64,000 bases of DNA from a bacterium (lineage in GTDB: Bacteria > Cyanobacteriota > Vampirovibrionia > Gastranaerophilales > Gastranaerophilaceae): NCBI GenBank assembly GCA_017626055.1, contig JAGAJM010000006.1:124001-188000 (forward strand), in the 5' to 3' direction. Position 1 is the first letter of the stretch. The number at the start of each line of letters is the position of its first letter. Positions 7,057-17,782 of the stretch are shown piece after piece. Below the pieces are notes generated by a model. The model did no database searches and was not told the DNA's origin. It saw only the letters and a list, made by a program, of their open reading frames with translations. The translations under genes were made by a program, and so were the position numbers.

Positions 7057-9474
7057 ATGAGTGAATTTATTGAAAAACCTATAAATATTAAAGAGTTACC
7101 AAAGGAGTTTCCAATGGATTCTTGTTTACTTGAAAACAACGAAAAACAAATTGGACAAATTTGCGATTTTTTAATGGGTGATAAAAATTTACTACAAGTT
7201 AATGGTTTTAAGGGTTGTGGCAAATCTGAAATTGTTAATTTTACATCAATGTTTTTAAGTCAAGATGTTGTTCATCTGCATTATACTTGTTTAGAAACAA
7301 CTATTCTTGATGATATGTTGTTGAATTTTTTTGATGCGTTTAGAGGTTATACTATGGTAGGTATGATTTCTCAACCAAAGATTAAGGTAGAGAATTTTAA
7401 CCAAAGGATAAACGCTTATTTTTCAACTATTACCAAGCCTATTCTGATAGTAATTGATTCGTTTGAATGTTTGGTGAAAGAAAATAAAACAGATATCGTA
7501 AATTTCTTAAAACATTTGTTAAAATTCCCAAATGTAAAAATTATATTGATTGGCAAGACTGTTGCCGCAGATGATTTTTCTGATTTTGAGTATGACAAAG
7601 TTACAATGTTAGCTTTTTCTCAGAAAGTTTTCGAAAAATACTTGAGAGATAATGGAATTAAAAATATTGGAGTTCTTTCAAATGAGTTGTATAAACTATC
7701 TAAAGGTTATTACAATTATTTGAAACTTGCAGTAAATATAATCAATTTAAGACAGTTGACTTTGGTTAGTTTTTTGGAATTATATTCGAAAAGCTATATG
7801 GGATTTCCAGAATTTATCGTCAGAGAAGCAATTTCTTTGGTTGATCCAGTGAGTGCGCATTTGTTTAGATTGCTTACAGTGATGCGTATTCCAATTCATG
7901 TGAATTTGTTAAAATCATTACATTTGTATGATGAGCAAAAAGTTATGTTTTTTGTTCAAAATTCGCTTTTGTCAGTTGCTGGTGAATGTTTGTACTTAAA
8001 AGATACGTTAAGAGTAGTTATGGAAAATCAAATTCCAGAGAATGTAATGATTAAATTACATACTGCTTGTATCGATTTATATAATACTCAATTACCATTA
8101 AAACCATTAGAACGTGATTTGATGCTTTCTCGTCAAACAATGAGAAATGAAATAGAATATCACTCAATGTTTATTCCTAAGAAACCAGTTCTAACACAAA
8201 CTATTCAACCACTTATGGCAAATCAAGCTGTAATTTTATCTCAACCAACTCAAGAAATTCCTCAAGAAACTCCAAAAGTTGAAGAGGTTTCTCAGGTTGA
8301 AGAAACAACAGAAGAAAAGATTAACAAAATCAGCTTTATTATTGAAGATGAATCGGTTTTAGATAACATTGCAGATTCAATTCGAGGTTTTATTGATGCA
8401 ACTGCTCAAGATTCTCAGCTTGAGAAAGACAGTGTCGGAATGAGTTTGCAACAAATTCTAAATGCAGCAAACAAAGAAGAACAAAGTTATAATTACAAAC
8501 GTGTTGTAATGCTTTATCAAAATGCATTAACAAAGACTGACGATGATGATTTTTACACGTTTTTACCTCATATTTATACAAAACTTGCAAAGGCTTATCA
8601 AAATCTTTCAGATTGGTATGAAGCATTGGAATATTACACACAAGCTCAAGATTTTTATTTTAATGCCTCAAATATGTTCAAATTTTACGAGATTAAGCTC
8701 GAAATTGCTAATATTTATTATTTGATGTACAAGCTTGATAATGCGAAGTTTATTTTATCAGAACTTGAAAAGGCTCAAGATTTGCCAAGCGAATTGGCAA
8801 TTGGCGTTTATTTAGCTTGTGCAAAATTAAGTGATGATGTGGAAGTTGAATATTCTTATTACAAAAAAGCAATTCCACTTGTCGAAATTTCAACGAATAA
8901 ATCGTTAGTTTCTGAATTATATTATAAGTTTGCAGTTGCAAGTGATGAAAAAGACGACCCAAGAACAGCTGCTGAATTTTACAAAAAATGTATTGATATA
9001 GATTCAAATCCTAAGCACAATACATATTTATCAATGGCTTTGTCTAATTTGGCGGAACTTTATGATGAGGCTGGTGCTACAAAACAAGCCGTTAAGTATT
9101 ACAATGAAAGTATAAAAATTGATACTTTAATGCGCAATTATAATGGTTTGTATAATTCGGCAATTCATTTGGCTGAAATTTATGCATCTGGAAATGATGA
9201 AAAATCTTTAGAGTATATGAATAAGGCGTTAGAATATGCAAAACTTTTAAAAGAGCCATTTTATATAGCTGGTGCTTCTTTAGAAATTGGAGATTTTTAC
9301 TATCTTCGCAAAGATTTTGAAAATGCCTATAAATATTTTATGGAAGCATTTAAAGTTGCAAAAACATCATTTACGCAAGATAATTTGAATAAAGTTTCAT
9401 CTAGGATTGAGGATTTGCAAAAAAGAATCAAAGAGGATGAGTTTTTGAAGTTACAGGAAAAGTATGGTAAATAA
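7057..9474 (+). CDS. P-loop ATPase with C-terminal TPR repeats
   Basis: The 805-residue cytoplasmic protein has Walker A G-F-K-G-C-G-K-S at residues 50-57 and a Walker B-like K-P-I-L-I-V-I-D-S-F-E near 130. The arrangement is that of an AAA or STAND-type NTPase with a winged-helix-like part after it (to about 345). A linker (about 365-455) is rich in Gln, Pro and Glu. From about 465 to the end there are tandem TPRs (A-K-A-Y-Q-N-L-S-D-W-Y-E-A-L-E-Y-Y and similar). It starts six bases after the diguanylate cyclase and overlaps rsmG by 11 bases, so the three are probably one operon. Specific role not recognised. Confidence 0.8.
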   Translation: MSEFIEKPINIKELPKEFPMDSCLLENNEKQIGQICDFLMGDKNLLQVNGFKGCGKSEIVNFTSMFLSQDVVHLHYTCLETTILDDMLLNFFDAFRGYTMVGMISQPKIKVENFNQRINAYFSTITKPILIVIDSFECLVKENKTDIVNFLKHLLKFPNVKIILIGKTVAADDFSDFEYDKVTMLAFSQKVFEKYLRDNGIKNIGVLSNELYKLSKGYYNYLKLAVNIINLRQLTLVSFLELYSKSYMGFPEFIVREAISLVDPVSAHLFRLLTVMRIPIHVNLLKSLHLYDEQKVMFFVQNSLLSVAGECLYLKDTLRVVMENQIPENVMIKLHTACIDLYNTQLPLKPLERDLMLSRQTMRNEIEYHSMFIPKKPVLTQTIQPLMANQAVILSQPTQEIPQETPKVEEVSQVEETTEEKINKISFIIEDESVLDNIADSIRGFIDATAQDSQLEKDSVGMSLQQILNAANKEEQSYNYKRVVMLYQNALTKTDDDDFYTFLPHIYTKLAKAYQNLSDWYEALEYYTQAQDFYFNASNMFKFYEIKLEIANIYYLMYKLDNAKFILSELEKAQDLPSELAIGVYLACAKLSDDVEVEYSYYKKAIPLVEISTNKSLVSELYYKFAVASDEKDDPRTAAEFYKKCIDIDSNPKHNTYLSMALSNLAELYDEAGATKQAVKYYNESIKIDTLMRNYNGLYNSAIHLAEIYASGNDEKSLEYMNKALEYAKLLKEPFYIAGASLEIGDFYYLRKDFENAYKYFMEAFKVAKTSFTQDNLNKVSSRIEDLQKRIKEDEFLKLQEKYGK

Positions 9475-10054
9475 AGAAAATTATATAAAATACATGGAAT
9501 TATTTTTGGAAGAAAATTCTAAAGTGAATTTGATTTCCAAAAACGATGAAAAATATTTATGGGAAAAGCATGTTTTTGATTCTTTAGGAATTGAAAAATT
9601 TTTTGATAAATATGGTTCGTGTAAATCTTTGCTAGATATTGGTACTGGTGGAGGTTTTCCAGCTTTGCCTATTGCGATAACATATCCAGAAATTCAAGTA
9701 ACGGCAGTTGATAGTATTGCGAAAAAAATCAGAGCGATTTCTTCAATTGCTGTAAAGTTGGGTTTAAGTAATATTTTCCCAACTTGTGCCAGAGTTGAAA
9801 CTTTGACTGGTGAATATGATGTAGTTACCTCTCGTGCGGTTTCGTCTTTGAAAAATATTTGTGAATATGCACTTCCAAAACTTAAAAAAGGTGGATATTT
9901 TGTTGCGTATAAATCAAGAAAAACTCCAGAAGAAATCGCAGAAGCTAAAAGTATTTTGAAAAAATACAAGGCTGAAATTGTTGAGATTTTGGAATATGAG
10001 TTACCGCTTGAAGAAAAATTAACCAGAAATTTAATCATTATAAAAAAAGGCTAA
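9464..10054 (+). CDS. rsmG: 16S rRNA (guanine527-N7)-methyltransferase RsmG
   Basis: The product methylates N7 of G527 in 16S rRNA using S-adenosylmethionine. Motif I is L-L-D-I-G-T-G-G-G-F-P-A (residues 56-67), followed by the family's D-S-I-A-K-K-I motif and T-S-R-A-V-S-S-L. Length (196 aa) is slightly short of the usual 205-240. The ATG lies inside the end of the ATPase gene, indicating translational coupling. The N-terminal N-L-I-S-K-N motif matches the family's N-L-T. Confidence 0.93.
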   Translation: MVNKENYIKYMELFLEENSKVNLISKNDEKYLWEKHVFDSLGIEKFFDKYGSCKSLLDIGTGGGFPALPIAITYPEIQVTAVDSIAKKIRAISSIAVKLGLSNIFPTCARVETLTGEYDVVTSRAVSSLKNICEYALPKLKKGGYFVAYKSRKTPEEIAEAKSILKKYKAEIVEILEYELPLEEKLTRNLIIIKKG

Positions 10055-10137
10055 AATCCCCTTAATAATTGTAATATTAGTCCCTATTTCATTGCATAAA
10101 AATATTGTTGTTTTAGAATTAAGAAAAAGGGGTATGT

Positions 10138-10554
10138 ATGACTATTATCAATGATGTTTTTACTGTTCACACTAAGGGAAATACAGATATAATTGATATT
10201 ACACCACAGATTAGAAATGTTGTGTACAATCATCAGTTGCAGAATGCAGTTATTTTTATTTATGCAAAAGGGAGTACAGTTTCTATTACTAACATTGAGT
10301 TTGAGCCAGGATTGTTGGTAGATTTGCCAGAAGCACTAGATAGAATAGCCCCAATTAATAAAGAATACCACCATGATGAAATGTGGCACGATGGTAATGG
10401 TTATGCGCACGTAAGAGCTTCAATTGTAGGGAATTCAACACATATTCCATTAATTGATGGGGTTTTACATATGGGTCAGTGGCAACAAGTTGTGCTAATT
10501 GACTTTGATAACAAAGCTCGAGCACGCCAAGTAAACGTACAAATCATGTACTAA
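10138..10554 (+). CDS. yjbQ: YjbQ/UPF0047 family protein
   Basis: The 138-residue product carries the family pattern: H-x-x-x-M-W-H-D-x-N-G-x-A-H-x-R-A, then G-N-S-T-H-I-P-L-I-D-G-V-L and G-Q-W-Q-Q-V-V-L-I-D-F-D. The conserved His residues form the active-site cluster of this fold. YjbQ proteins have a reported weak thiamin-phosphate synthase activity; the true role is unsettled. AAAAAGGGG gives a good ribosome binding site, and TAGAAT about 20 bases further up may be the -10. It faces the next gene tail to tail with nine bases between. Confidence 0.9.
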   Translation: MTIINDVFTVHTKGNTDIIDITPQIRNVVYNHQLQNAVIFIYAKGSTVSITNIEFEPGLLVDLPEALDRIAPINKEYHHDEMWHDGNGYAHVRASIVGNSTHIPLIDGVLHMGQWQQVVLIDFDNKARARQVNVQIMY

Positions 10555-10563
10555 TTTTATTCG

Positions 10564-12093
10564 CTATTCTTTTTCGTTAATAATTCCCCATTGAATAATA
10601 ATAGGGATTATAACTGATAAACATAGAGTTAATATAAGTGCAATAAATCCTGATACAAGAGCAAAAAATATTGTTGATGCTTCTTGATTGTTTGTTGTCA
10701 ATGGGATGAAAAAGATGTTTGCAACTATCATCATTATGTAACTAATTGCGAATAGGTCTTTGTATGCAGCTCTAACTAGAAATAATTTAGGATTATTTTC
10801 ATAACGTGGGATGATAATTAAAAGTGGTGTTATAGCGCAAACAAACGATAATAAGAGGTATAATAATAAATTACTACTATCTTTATTTGCAACTTGAAAA
10901 GCTGAGCTTATGCATCCTATTCCGTATAATCCAATTATTCCAGAAAATAATATTGATGCTAAAAGTGAAAGTGTAAATGCTATTCCTTTAGATTTTCTCT
11001 GTCCAATTATTTTATTTGCTTGATTGAATATTTCATTAGGAATAAAAAATAATAAAGATAAGATTAGTGGTGCAAGTACTAAGTTGTTTAAAATTACACC
11101 AATGAGTATGTTCCATTTATTTATTAGGATAAGCCATATTGCACAAATTATGCATAATGGTAGGTGAGTTGTTGCAATTATACTACCTATGGTTGTGCTA
11201 AATATTAACAGCTTTTGATAAAATTTGATTTTCTTCGTTTTGATAATTGTTTCAGAATTTGTTACTTTTTGAGTAGTAGGTTTGGTTTCAACAATATTGT
11301 TGGTGAAATCTTTGGTGTCGATATTTAACAAAATTCCGTTGTTATCATATTTGTAAGTCTTTTGTTTGTATAAATCGGGTTCTTCTTTTTTACTTGTGTA
11401 TTTATAGATATTTTCTTCAACTAATTCTCCATTGTTATTGTATTGGTATGAATATTTTTTGAACCTTTGTCCATCAATATATTCATAAACATTTTTAATA
11501 TTTAATATTTTTTGTCCTTCATCGTTGATTAACCAACCAAAAATATTGATAAGTTGTTTGTTTTCATCATAGATGTATTCATTCACCCCTTGTCTTTTTT
11601 TCTCTGGGTTGTTTGCGTGGGCTATATATTTAGTTGTTTCTTTAAGATTGGGAGTGTAAGTTACTGAATATTCTTCTTTGTTTACTAAAACTTTATTTTT
11701 ATTTTCGTCAAACGTGTGAGTAATACGTAATGAACGTATTACTTCTCCATTTTCTGGATTATAGTACTCTTCGTGTTCTTCTTGCAAAACTACAACATGG
11801 AAAAAGTGACGTTGTTTATATTTTATTTTTTTACCATCTTCGTTAAAATAATTAATTCCGATAAAATGTAACAAACCATCTTCATGGTACTCACGAATAA
11901 TTTCCCAACAAGTAATTTTATTCCCATTAGGACTAAGTTTGTATTTTGAACTTTTTATAATTCTATTTTGCTCATCGCGTTCGTATTCAAATCCGAATTC
12001 AACAGTGTTCAAGGTTTGGAGTTTATTACCACAAATTGAGCAAAAATTGCTTTCATCACTTGCTGTATTTTTACAATTAGAGCAGTATTTCAT
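10564..12093 (-). CDS. zinc-ribbon protein with extended beta-repeat region and C-terminal membrane domain
   Basis: The 509-residue product starts with a zinc ribbon (C-S-N-C ... C-S-I-C, residues 4-21). A middle region (about 30-270) has repeated Y-x-Y-D-E-N/N-N-N-G-x-L-like strands, resembling RHS/MORN-type antiparallel repeats. The last 220 residues hold about six transmembrane segments. I do not recognise a named family. A cytoplasmic sensor or scaffold domain tethered to the membrane fits the architecture. TATTAG lies seven bases before the start, so the mRNA may be nearly leaderless. Confidence 0.7.
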   Translation of the reverse strand: MKYCSNCKNTASDESNFCSICGNKLQTLNTVEFGFEYERDEQNRIIKSSKYKLSPNGNKITCWEIIREYHEDGLLHFIGINYFNEDGKKIKYKQRHFFHVVVLQEEHEEYYNPENGEVIRSLRITHTFDENKNKVLVNKEEYSVTYTPNLKETTKYIAHANNPEKKRQGVNEYIYDENKQLINIFGWLINDEGQKILNIKNVYEYIDGQRFKKYSYQYNNNGELVEENIYKYTSKKEEPDLYKQKTYKYDNNGILLNIDTKDFTNNIVETKPTTQKVTNSETIIKTKKIKFYQKLLIFSTTIGSIIATTHLPLCIICAIWLILINKWNILIGVILNNLVLAPLILSLLFFIPNEIFNQANKIIGQRKSKGIAFTLSLLASILFSGIIGLYGIGCISSAFQVANKDSSNLLLYLLLSFVCAITPLLIIIPRYENNPKLFLVRAAYKDLFAISYIMMIVANIFFIPLTTNNQEASTIFFALVSGFIALILTLCLSVIIPIIIQWGIINEKE

Positions 12094-12194
12094 ATAAAAC
12101 CTAATATTTTAATTAAATAATATACTATTATTTAAGCATATTTGTTTTAATTGGGTAATACTTTATTTAGTTGATATTATATTTACCCCTACGC

Positions 12195-13070
12195 CTAGCC
12201 TTGGAAATTGTTTGTAATCTCGTGGATATATTCAAGGATTTGTGCGAAATATTTTAAATTTGAATTGCCATTAATAACTAAGTCTGCATCTTTTCTGAAT
12301 GGTTTAACGTATTTTTCGCCAGCTTCTGCGATGTAGCTCCAGTGTTTTTCTGCGTTTTCTACACTTTGGTTTCTTTCTTCAACTGCACGGCTCATAAAAC
12401 GGCTTTTTCTTAAATCATTTTCTGTTTCAACGTAAATTTTGATATCAAATACGTCTTTAACATCATCATACATTGTTGCAATACCTTCAACAACAATGAT
12501 TTTTTGAGCTTTAACATCAAATGCTTTTGGTACAGAAACGCCTGTCCCGTTTGGCAAATACATTGGAGCTTTGATGTCTAAGCCATCTGATAAATCCTCT
12601 AAATCAGAACGTAAAATATCTAATTGGAAACTTGTTGGAGCATCAACGTCATAACCATTGTCAGTTAAGTTGTCAAAGCTACCATATTTATTAATCAATG
12701 CAGAAATATCGTTAAAATAATTGTCTGTACTTAATACTGTAACAGGCATTGAAAGTTGTTCAATAACATTTTTGATTTCGTGGCAAATAGTTGATTTACC
12801 AGAAGCTGATTCGCCTGTAACACCAATCAAAAGTCTTTTTGCTGGTTTGTTGATTAGGCGTCTTGAAAACTTGTCAATAAAATCAGGGTTTACTTGGTTG
12901 ATAATGGGGGTTTCTTGTTTTTTATCGTACAAGAAAATTTGTCTAAATTTTGTCTGTAAGTAGAACGCTAAGAGTTCTCTGCCTGACTTTGAGTTAAAAT
13001 CTGGTTTGTAGATTTTATCGTTAGAATTTAATTCTTTTCCGATTGTTAACTGCTGCATATTCTGTTCCAT
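12195..13070 (-). CDS. uridine kinase/phosphoribulokinase-like protein
   Basis: The 291-residue product has a P-loop G-E-S-A-S-G-K-S-T (86-94) and the uridine-kinase S-T-D-N-Y-F motif followed by D-A-P-T-S-F-Q-L-D, typical of the Udk/PRK family. The expected activity is ATP-dependent phosphorylation of uridine/cytidine or a related small molecule. About 80 residues precede the kinase core, which is longer than in E. coli Udk (213 aa); the function of that extension is unknown. It is divergent from atpD with 169 bases between. Confidence 0.8.
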   Translation of the reverse strand: MEQNMQQLTIGKELNSNDKIYKPDFNSKSGRELLAFYLQTKFRQIFLYDKKQETPIINQVNPDFIDKFSRRLINKPAKRLLIGVTGESASGKSTICHEIKNVIEQLSMPVTVLSTDNYFNDISALINKYGSFDNLTDNGYDVDAPTSFQLDILRSDLEDLSDGLDIKAPMYLPNGTGVSVPKAFDVKAQKIIVVEGIATMYDDVKDVFDIKIYVETENDLRKSRFMSRAVEERNQSVENAEKHWSYIAEAGEKYVKPFRKDADLVINGNSNLKYFAQILEYIHEITNNFQG

Positions 13071-13181
13071 ATTTTTAGAGTATGAACAATATAATACATG
13101 AGAAAAAAGTTTTTTGCTAGTGGTTTTGAGAATTATTAATTTTTTTAACTTTAAAGACTTATATAAATTAAATTCTTGTTG

Positions 13182-13187
13182 TATAAT
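13182..13187 (+). promoter_or_regulatory. -10 element for atpD-atpC
   Basis: A perfect TATAAT lies 52 bases before the atpD start. The -35 region is poorly defined. It separates atpDC from the divergent kinase gene. Confidence 0.5.
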
Positions 13188-13212
13188 GGTTGAGTAAGGG
13201 AAAAATTATTAA

Positions 13213-14652
<1,440 letters not shown>

Positions 14653-14655
14653 TTT

Positions 14656-15066
14656 ATGAAATTAAAAATTATCACACAAGAAAGAGTTGTTTTTGATCAA
14701 GATGTCGATGCTGTTTATTCAAAAGGGATAGACGGGGAGTTTGGTTTGTTAAAGGGTCACTTGCCGATGATGACTGCTTTGGATATTGGTGTAACTCGAG
14801 CTTATATTGGTGATGAGGTTAAAAAATTTACAACAATGGGCGGGATTTTGCAGTTTAAAGATGAGGAATGTTTAATTCTTACAACTTTGGCTGAACCTGG
14901 GGAAGAAATTGACGAAGCTCGTGCTCGCCAAGCGTTAGAACAAGCGAAATTAAGACTTAAAAACGCTCAAGCAAGAATGGATGCAAAACGTGCTGAAGCT
15001 GCGATTGCTCGTGCCGAAGCTCGTTTGAAAGCTCGTTTATCTGGTGAAAGTAACCTAAAAATGTGA
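14656..15066 (+). CDS. atpC: F1F0 ATP synthase subunit epsilon
   Basis: The 136-residue central-stalk subunit has the N-terminal beta-sandwich (G-x-D-G-E-F-G-L-L-K-G-H-L-P-M-M-T-A-L) and the C-terminal helical hairpin rich in Ala, Arg and Glu (residues about 88-130). It starts three bases after the atpD stop, so the two are co-translated. In the family the C-terminal helices can inhibit ATP hydrolysis. Confidence 0.97.
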   Translation: MKLKIITQERVVFDQDVDAVYSKGIDGEFGLLKGHLPMMTALDIGVTRAYIGDEVKKFTTMGGILQFKDEECLILTTLAEPGEEIDEARARQALEQAKLRLKNAQARMDAKRAEAAIARAEARLKARLSGESNLKM

Positions 15067-15078
15067 TAATTTTATCCA

Positions 15079-15087
15079 TGTTATAAT
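15079..15087 (+). promoter_or_regulatory. extended -10 promoter for metF, predicted leaderless
   Basis: TG-T-TATAAT (TG at 15079-15080, TATAAT at 15082-15087) stands exactly six bases before the ATG at 15094. There is no Shine-Dalgarno sequence and no room for a leader. Confidence 0.6.
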
Positions 15088-15093
15088 TAGTTT

Positions 15094-15954
15094 ATGGAAC
15101 TTAAGGAAATTTATCAAAAAGATTTGTGTGTTGGTTCGGGTTTGAGTTATCCGAGGATTTCCTTTGAAGTTTTTCCGCCTAAAGATGGTGATAGCTCCAA
15201 GCTATTTGAGGAATTGAGAGTTCTGAAAAGATTTAATCCAGCGTTAGTATCCTTAACTTATGGTGCTAATGGTGGAAATCGACAGTTTTCGTATGAACTT
15301 TTGCAGATGATTTTGGATTTGGAACTTAATGTAATGCCTCATTTTACTTGTGTTGGGGCGACTAAAGAAATTATTGAATTATATATTATGCAAATCGAAA
15401 ATCTTGGTATCGAAAATATACTGGCTTTGCGTGGTGATTTGAGCGATGATGTTTCGATAAATGATTTTAAATATGCTTCTGATTTGGTTGATTTTATTCA
15501 TCAGAAATCGACATTATCTATTGGGGTTGCTGGATATCCAGAGTGTCATATTGAGTGTGAAAATCTAGACAAAGATATTGATAATTTGAAGCGAAAAATA
15601 GATTTAGGTGCTAGTGCAATTTTTACTCAATTGTTTTTTGATAATGACAAGTTTTATTCTTATTGTGAAAAAGTGTGTAAAGCTGGGATTGAAGTCCCTA
15701 TTATCCCTGGGATTATGCCAATAAGGAGTCTTAAACAGATTGAAAAAATGATTTCTATGACTCACGTTGAACTTCCAAAAACTTTGCGTGAAAGATTAGA
15801 AAAATATCCAAATGATGTTAAAAAAGTGGGTGTTGATTTTGCGATAGACCAATGTCAACAATTAATTGATTCTGAGGTTTGCGGGTTGCATTTCTTTACC
15901 CTAAATCATTCAGATCAGGTTTCAGAAATTTTAGGTGGATTGAATATAAGATAG
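15094..15954 (+). CDS. metF: methylenetetrahydrofolate reductase
   Basis: The 286-residue FAD enzyme reduces 5,10-methylene-THF to 5-methyl-THF for methionine synthesis. The family start R-I-S-F-E-V-F-P-P-K-D-G, S-L-T-Y-G-A-N-G-G, the A-L-R-G-D segment, I-G-V-A-G-Y-P-E-C-H, F-T-Q-L-F-F-D and P-I-I-P-G-I-M-P-I all match. Length is normal. A leaderless promoter overlaps the atpC stop, so it may be transcribed apart from atpDC. deoC follows after nine bases. Confidence 0.96.
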   Translation: MELKEIYQKDLCVGSGLSYPRISFEVFPPKDGDSSKLFEELRVLKRFNPALVSLTYGANGGNRQFSYELLQMILDLELNVMPHFTCVGATKEIIELYIMQIENLGIENILALRGDLSDDVSINDFKYASDLVDFIHQKSTLSIGVAGYPECHIECENLDKDIDNLKRKIDLGASAIFTQLFFDNDKFYSYCEKVCKAGIEVPIIPGIMPIRSLKQIEKMISMTHVELPKTLRERLEKYPNDVKKVGVDFAIDQCQQLIDSEVCGLHFFTLNHSDQVSEILGGLNIR

Positions 15955-15963
15955 GAGAATTAT

Positions 15964-16614
15964 ATGGAAAATTTAAACAAATATGTTGAGCACACTTTAT
16001 TAAAACAAGACGCAACAAGAGCGGAGCTTATCAAATTGTTTGATGAAGCAAAACAATATAATTTTTTAGGGGTTTGCGTAAACCCTTGTTATGTACCTTT
16101 AGCTAAAGAAAATCTAAAAGATAGTGACGTTAAAATTGTTACTGTTATTGGTTTCCCTTTGGGTGCTAATACAACAGAAACAAAGATTTTTGAAACAATT
16201 AATGCTGTTCGAGATGGGGCGGATGAAATTGATATGGTAATTAACGTTACTAAATTGAAAGATAGAGAATTAGATTATATAGTTAATGAAATTTCTGGTA
16301 TTAAAGCTGCGTGTCAAGGTAAAGCCTTAAAAGTTATTATTGAAACAGATTTATTAACTAAAGAAGAAGTTAAATTAGCTAGTGAATTATGTGTAAAAGG
16401 CGGAGCTGATTTTGTAAAAACTTCAACTGGCTTTGTAAAAGGTGGAGTTGGCGCTAAAGTTGAAGATGTTGAAATTATGTACAACACGGTAAAAGATGCT
16501 GGGCTTCAAGTTAAAGCATCAGGCGGAGTTAGAGATAAAGATGCTGCTATTGCAATGATTAAGGCTGGAGCATCTCGTCTTGGTACAAGTAGTGGTGTTA
16601 AGATTGTTTCTTAA
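15964..16614 (+). CDS. deoC: deoxyribose-phosphate aldolase
   Basis: The 216-residue class I aldolase cleaves 2-deoxyribose-5-phosphate to glyceraldehyde-3-phosphate and acetaldehyde in deoxynucleoside catabolism. Visible motifs are H-T-L-L-K-Q-D-A-T, C-V-N-P-C-Y-V, V-I-G-F-P-L-G-A-N, D-E-I-D-M-V-I-N, the Schiff-base Lys in F-V-K-T-S-T-G-F and K-A-S-G-G-V-R. AGGAGA precedes the ATG. It lies nine bases after metF, so it probably shares that transcript. Confidence 0.97.
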   Translation: MENLNKYVEHTLLKQDATRAELIKLFDEAKQYNFLGVCVNPCYVPLAKENLKDSDVKIVTVIGFPLGANTTETKIFETINAVRDGADEIDMVINVTKLKDRELDYIVNEISGIKAACQGKALKVIIETDLLTKEEVKLASELCVKGGADFVKTSTGFVKGGVGAKVEDVEIMYNTVKDAGLQVKASGGVRDKDAAIAMIKAGASRLGTSSGVKIVS

Positions 16615-16634
16615 AAACTAATCATTATAAGTCA

Positions 16635-16643
16635 TGCTATAAT
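16635..16643 (+). promoter_or_regulatory. extended -10 promoter for flhB-sigma factor operon
   Basis: TG-C-TATAAT is a housekeeping-type extended -10 located 31 bases before the flhB ATG, which has its own GAAAGGG ribosome binding site. Confidence 0.55.
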
Positions 16644-16674
16644 GTAAGTGTAAAAATCAGAAAGGGTTAAATAA

Positions 16675-17751
16675 ATGGGTGATGAGGACAAGCAGTTTGA
16701 TGCCACCCCTCGGAAACTCGAGCAGGCAAGAAAAGAAGGACAGGTTGTTAAGTCAAAGGACTTTTCAACAGCTGTTTCGTTGCTAATTTTGTTTTCTGTG
16801 ATTTTTGGTTTAGCACCTTTTATTTGGAACCAGATTGTACAAGTTTTTACGCTTTTATATGAACAAATTCCAAATGCTCATGTTGAAAAAATTGGTTATA
16901 TGTATGTACTTTTAATTGCTGCTAAAGGTGCGGCATTGATTATTGGCCCTATTTTAGCAATAGCATGGTTTGTTGCAGTTATGGCCGATTTTATTCAAGT
17001 CGGGCCATTGATTGCAGTTGCTCCTCTTGTTCCAAAATTAGATAAACTTAACCCGACAAAGTATTTTAAAAATATTATCTCAATTAAAACGTTGTTTGAA
17101 CTTTTTAAAAACATCGTTAAAGTTATTATCTTAGGCTATATTGGTTGGATGGTTTATAAAGACCATATTGAAACTATTTTGATGCTTGCATCTGTTGACA
17201 ATAACTTTGCAGTAATGATTGAATTTGGGAAATTGATTACTGAATTTATTTTCAAGGCGTGTATTGCCTTTTTGGTTATTGCAGCGGCAGATTATGGGGT
17301 TACAAAGTGGAAATTCTTAAAAGACCAAAAGATGTCTTTTAAAGAGATAAAAGATGAATATAAAAACTCAGAAGGTGATCCAAATGTAAAAGCTCAACTT
17401 CGTCAACGACGTATGCAAATGCTTCAACAAGGGGCGATGGATGCGGTGCCAACTGCAGACTTTGTTGTAACTAACCCAACTCATGTGGCATGTGCTCTAA
17501 AATATGTTGCAGAAGAAATGGATTCTCCTATGCTTATTGCAAAAGGTACAGAGTTAATTGCGAAAAAAATCATAAGTATTGCAAAAGAACACAATGTTCC
17601 AGTTATTGAAAATCCACCAGTAGCAAGGGCTTTGTTTAAGATGGTTGATATTAATCAGTCAATTCCGCCAGAATTATATAAAGCAGTTGCAGAAATTTTG
17701 ATGTTCGTTTATAAAATGAAAAATCCACCAAACAAACGACCACGAAATTGA
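16675..17751 (+). CDS. flhB: flagellar export apparatus protein FlhB
   Basis: The 358-residue protein begins with the family's T-P-R-K-L-E-Q-A-R-K-E-G-Q-V-V-K-S-K-D and has four membrane segments (about 32-52, 76-100, 143-163, 188-206). The autocleavage site N-P-T-H is at 267-270, followed by V-A-C-A-L-K-Y. FlhB switches export specificity from rod/hook to filament substrates after self-cleavage. The SctU paralogue of type III secretion looks similar, but the adjacent FliA-like sigma gene and the sigma-28 promoter at 59442 favour a flagellar role. No other flagellar structural gene is nearby. Confidence 0.9.
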   Translation: MGDEDKQFDATPRKLEQARKEGQVVKSKDFSTAVSLLILFSVIFGLAPFIWNQIVQVFTLLYEQIPNAHVEKIGYMYVLLIAAKGAALIIGPILAIAWFVAVMADFIQVGPLIAVAPLVPKLDKLNPTKYFKNIISIKTLFELFKNIVKVIILGYIGWMVYKDHIETILMLASVDNNFAVMIEFGKLITEFIFKACIAFLVIAAADYGVTKWKFLKDQKMSFKEIKDEYKNSEGDPNVKAQLRQRRMQMLQQGAMDAVPTADFVVTNPTHVACALKYVAEEMDSPMLIAKGTELIAKKIISIAKEHNVPVIENPPVARALFKMVDINQSIPPELYKAVAEILMFVYKMKNPPNKRPRN

Positions 17752-17782
17752 TAAACTTGTAGTATTATAGATGTGTAAAATT

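Noticed and set aside
16675-17751. Type III secretion SctU rather than flagellar FlhB
   Set aside because: Sequence alone is ambiguous, but the adjacent FliA-like sigma gene and a sigma-28 promoter in the window favour flagella.
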